The notes below the pieces were generated by a model that saw only the letters and a list, made by a program, of their open reading frames with translations, searched no databases and was not told the DNA's origin. A stretch of 11,012 bases of DNA from an uncultured Lysobacterales bacterium. Lineage in GTDB: Bacteria > Pseudomonadota > Gammaproteobacteria > Xanthomonadales > SZUA-36. The stretch spans positions 1-11,012 of the forward strand of contig CALKKN010000143.1 of assembly GCA_937995275.1 (NCBI GenBank). Direction: 5' to 3'. Both the position numbers and the translations under genes were made by a program. Positions 8,805-11,012 of this stretch are shown one piece after another (position 1 is the first letter of the stretch; the number at the start of each line of letters is the position of its first letter).

Positions 8805-9487
8805 GCACTGCCTTCCCGGGCCTCGCCCGCGATGACCTCACTATACTCCAGATGCCCCGCCAGGTTCCGCAGCAGCCGTTCCTCGACCTCTCCGAGGGAG
8901 ACCTCGGCAAAGGCCGTCAGCTGCGTGACCCGGAGCCCGGCGAATCCGCAGGGATTGATGCGCTGGAACGGTTCGAGGTCCATATCCACGTTGAAGGCCA
9001 GACCGTGAAAGGTGCAGCCGCGGCGCACCCGCAACCCCAGCGAGGCGATCTTGTCGCCGTTCACGTAGATGCCGGGGGCCCCTTCGATCCGCTGGCCGTG
9101 CACGCGGTAGTGCGCCAGCGTGCGGATGATAGCCTCCTCGATCCGGTGCACGAAGTGGCGCACTCCGATGTTCTTGCGGCGGATATCGATCAACGGATAG
9201 GCCACTATCTGACCGGGTCCGTGGTAGGTCACCTGGCCGCCGCGATCGACCTGGATGACAGGAATGTCCCCTGGCGCCAGCACGTGCTCGGCCTTGCCGG
9301 CCTGGCCCTGGGTGAAAACGGGTGGGTGCTGGACCAGCCACAGTTCGTCCCGGCTGTCGGCGTCGCGGCCGTCCGTGTACGCCTGCATGCCGCGCCACAC
9401 CGGCTCGTATTCGGCCAGGCCCAGGCGTCGCACGAACAGGCGGTCCGCCGCGCCGGCCGCCGTTTGGGCAAGGGGTTGATGCGTCAC
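8801..9487 (-). CDS. lipB: Octanoyl-(acyl-carrier-protein)-protein N-octanoyltransferase LipB
   Basis: A 228-residue cytoplasmic transferase that moves octanoate from acyl carrier protein onto a lysine of lipoyl-domain proteins, the first step of lipoate synthesis and the substrate supply for LipA. The family blocks are in order: [11 protein letters not shown] (51-61), [12 protein letters not shown] (82-93), YPLIDIRR (97-104), [18 protein letters not shown] (134-151), and [17 protein letters not shown] (155-171). The expected catalytic Lys146 (in NGDKIA) and Cys180 (in INPCG) are present. It starts with GTG at 9487, 14 bases after the DUF493 gene; the ribosome binding site is weak, so reinitiation from the upstream gene is likely. 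It overlaps lipA by 4 bases. Length is close to that of other LipB proteins, with a slightly extended N-terminus. Confidence 0.97.
   Translation of the reverse strand: MTHQPLAQTAAGAADRLFVRRLGLAEYEPVWRGMQAYTDGRDADSRDELWLVQHPPVFTQGQAGKAEHVLAPGDIPVIQVDRGGQVTYHGPGQIVAYPLIDIRRKNIGVRHFVHRIEEAIIRTLAHYRVHGQRIEGAPGIYVNGDKIASLGLRVRRGCTFHGLAFNVDMDLEPFQRINPCGFAGLRVTQLTAFAEVSLGEVEERLLRNLAGHLEYSEVIAGEAREGSA
8811..8815 (-). promoter_or_regulatory. lipA ribosome binding site within lipB
   Basis: GAAGG on the minus strand, 6 bases before the lipA ATG at 8804, lies in the last codons of lipB. It supports the start that overlaps the lipB stop codon. Confidence 0.55.
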
Positions 9488-9501
9488 GGCATGGCGGGCG
9501 C

Positions 9502-9786
9502 TTACAGCGCCATCAGGACCTCGACGCAGTCGGTCAGATCCTGGTAGATAGCGTCGAGCTGCTCCTGCGAGCGAGCTTCGACCACGGCGGTGACGGAGAC
9601 GAAACGGCCGGCCTTGCTGGGCGTCGAGCGAACGGGTTCGCCCGGCCAGAGTTCGGCGTGGTTGCAGACGATGCCGGAGATCAGTTCCTCGAAGCCGTCT
9701 CGCTGCCGGCCCATGGCCTTGACCGGGAACCGGCAGGGGAACTCCAGCAGGCTGGGGCTATTCCGCTCCTGGCTCAGTTTCTTCAT
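9502..9786 (-). CDS. ybeD: DUF493 family protein (YbeD-like)
   Basis: A 94-residue protein of the DUF493/YbeD family (E. coli YbeD is 87). The family has a small ferredoxin-like, ACT-resembling fold and is usually encoded between dacA and lipB; its function is unknown, and a regulatory role in lipoate metabolism is only suggested by the neighbourhood. The N-terminal [14 protein letters not shown] matches the E. coli pattern LLEFPTPFTYKVMG. The middle has [18 protein letters not shown] and the C-terminus has [15 protein letters not shown]. The ATG at 9786 lies inside dacA, overlapping its last 29 bases. A GAGG directly abuts the ATG and is too close to act as a normal ribosome binding site, so translation is probably coupled to dacA. 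Starting later would remove the conserved N-terminal motif. Confidence 0.93.
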   Translation of the reverse strand: MKKLSQERNSPSLLEFPCRFPVKAMGRQRDGFEELISGIVCNHAELWPGEPVRSTPSKAGRFVSVTAVVEARSQEQLDAIYQDLTDCVEVLMAL

Positions 9787-10954
9787 CCTCGAACATGGCG
9801 TCGAACCACAACTTCATGCTGTCCCAGCTGGAGCCGAAAAACCCGGCTTCCTCAACCGGGGCCAGCGTCAGCAGGTCGCGTTCCGCCACCGGCTCCCCAT
9901 CCAGGCTGACGGCGATCTGGCCGACGATCACCCCGACCTCCAGCGGCGCCGTCAGCTTCGGCTGCATCTGCACCTGTGCCTCCAGGTCGTTGTAGCGGCC
10001 GCGGGGAATCGTGACGAACAGTTCATCCCCGATGCCCAGCGGAACCTCTTCGGCCAGCCCCTTCCAAACCCGCGCGCGGGCCAGTTCCTGGCCGGCCTGG
10101 TAAAGCTGGACGGTTTCGAAAAAGCGGAACCCGTAATTCAGCAGCGTCTGACTCTCGCTGGCCCGGTTGGCTTCGGAATCGGAGCCCATGACCGCGCTGA
10201 CTAGGCGCATGCCCTCGCGCTTCGCGGAGGCCGCCAGGCAGTAGCCGGCAGCCTCCGTATGGCCGGTCTTGAGCCCGTCGATGGCGGGATCGCGCCACAA
10301 CAGGGTGTTGCGGTTGTGTTGCCGGATGTTGTTGAAGGTGAACTCCTTCTCGGAGTACCAGGGGTAGTAGTCCGGAAAATCACGGACGGTCGCCAGGCTC
10401 AGGATGGCCACATCGCGCGCCGTGGTGTAATGCTCCGGGTCGGGCAGCCCGGTGGAGTTCACGAAGTTCGTGCCCTGCATGCCAAGCTGCACGGCAAAGT
10501 GGTTCATCAGGCTGGCGAAGGCTTCCTCGGTGCCGGCGACGTGCTCGGCCAGCGCGACACTGGAGTCATTGCCCGACTGGATCACCATGCCGCGCAGCAG
10601 ATCCTCCACGGTGACCTGCATGCCCGGTTCGATGAACATGCGCGAACCACCGGTGCGCCAGGCTTTTTCGGAGACGATTACGGTTTCTTCGAGCGTGATA
10701 TTGCCTTCCTGCAATTCGCCGAACACCACGTACGCGGTCATCAGTTTGGTGATGCTCGCCGGCTCCACCCGCTGGTCCGCATTGTGCTCCACCAGGACGC
10801 GCCCGCTGTTGAAATCCATCAACAGGTAGCTTGCGGCGCCGATCTGCGGCGGGGCTGGCACCGGTGGGGCGGAGGCGCTCGGCGCGGGCACCTGCGCCAT
10901 GGCGGTCACAACGGCGCACGCGAGGGCAACGGTGAGAAGCTGGAGAATTTTCAT
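9758..10954 (-). CDS. dacA: D-alanyl-D-alanine carboxypeptidase (PBP5/6 type)
   Basis: A 398-residue penicillin-binding protein that removes the terminal D-Ala of peptidoglycan pentapeptides in the periplasm. A signal peptide (about 1-20, cleavage after AMA) is followed by a Pro/Ala-rich linker (21-37). Active-site motifs are S67-I-T-K70 (nucleophile and general base), S127-G-N129 and K229-T-G231, all intact. The S11 peptidase domain reaches about residue 265; a beta-rich PBP5 C-terminal domain follows. A membrane-associating amphipathic helix (GFFGSSWDSMKLWFDAMF, about 371-388) resembles the C-terminus of E. coli PBP5. Ten further residues, largely acidic ([10 protein letters not shown]), extend past this anchor and are encoded where the gene overlaps the DUF493 gene. 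It starts with ATG at 10954 without a clear ribosome binding site; a small CGGAA/TTCCG inverted repeat (10959-10972) lies just upstream. The first gene of the dacA-ybeD-lipB-lipA run seen here. Confidence 0.96.
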   Translation of the reverse strand: MKILQLLTVALACAVVTAMAQVPAPSASAPPVPAPPQIGAASYLLMDFNSGRVLVEHNADQRVEPASITKLMTAYVVFGELQEGNITLEETVIVSEKAWRTGGSRMFIEPGMQVTVEDLLRGMVIQSGNDSSVALAEHVAGTEEAFASLMNHFAVQLGMQGTNFVNSTGLPDPEHYTTARDVAILSLATVRDFPDYYPWYSEKEFTFNNIRQHNRNTLLWRDPAIDGLKTGHTEAAGYCLAASAKREGMRLVSAVMGSDSEANRASESQTLLNYGFRFFETVQLYQAGQELARARVWKGLAEEVPLGIGDELFVTIPRGRYNDLEAQVQMQPKLTAPLEVGVIVGQIAVSLDGEPVAERDLLTLAPVEEAGFFGSSWDSMKLWFDAMFEDEETEPGAE

Positions 10955-11012
10955 ATCGCGGAATTGGTTCCGTTTTCCGAGGGTGTCGTCGGTCAGCGCT
11001 GAACTCTATGCG

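Overview
This is an 11 kb, GC-rich stretch of ordinary bacterial chromosome. It is densely packed with housekeeping and envelope genes, nearly all on the minus strand. The gene order dacA - DUF493 (ybeD) - lipB - lipA, together with a Prc-type tail-specific protease, MscL, a canonical PriA and a MoxR/DUF58/DUF4381 cluster, points to a gammaproteobacterium. It is perhaps close to the Xanthomonadales or a related high-GC lineage; that placement is inferred from gene order and protein flavour, not from any database search.

Layout from right to left, following minus-strand transcription. Bases 10954 to 7794 form a compact gene run: dacA (D,D-carboxypeptidase, PBP5/6 type), the DUF493 gene (overlapping dacA by 29 bp), lipB (14 bp after it) and lipA (4-bp ATGA overlap with lipB). 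LipB transfers octanoyl groups from acyl carrier protein to target proteins, and LipA inserts the two sulfurs to make lipoyl groups. After a 180-bp spacer with a plausible promoter comes prc/ctp (7613-5388), a periplasmic S41 protease with all three expected catalytic residues and an unusually acidic C-terminal segment. Its transcript ends at a strong bidirectional terminator (5334-5367), shared with mscL converging from the left.

mscL (4887-5282) is the only plus-strand gene. It diverges from priA (4780-2603) across a 106-bp spacer that carries candidate promoters for both. The priA extended -10 lies so close to its ATG, with no ribosome binding site, that its mRNA could be leaderless. Then comes the MoxR AAA+ ATPase gene (2481-1468), coupled by a GTGA overlap to a DUF58 gene (1471-527), then a DUF4381 membrane protein gene (504-28). 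The first few codons of a further gene, probably a von Willebrand factor A (BatA-like) protein, may start at base 35 and run off the left edge.

I see no mobile element, CRISPR array, RNA gene, prophage or defence system. No gap between genes exceeds 300 bases. The MoxR/DUF58/DUF4381 cluster is the least understood part and continues outside the window. The remaining findings are modest sequence oddities, not evidence of a new system.
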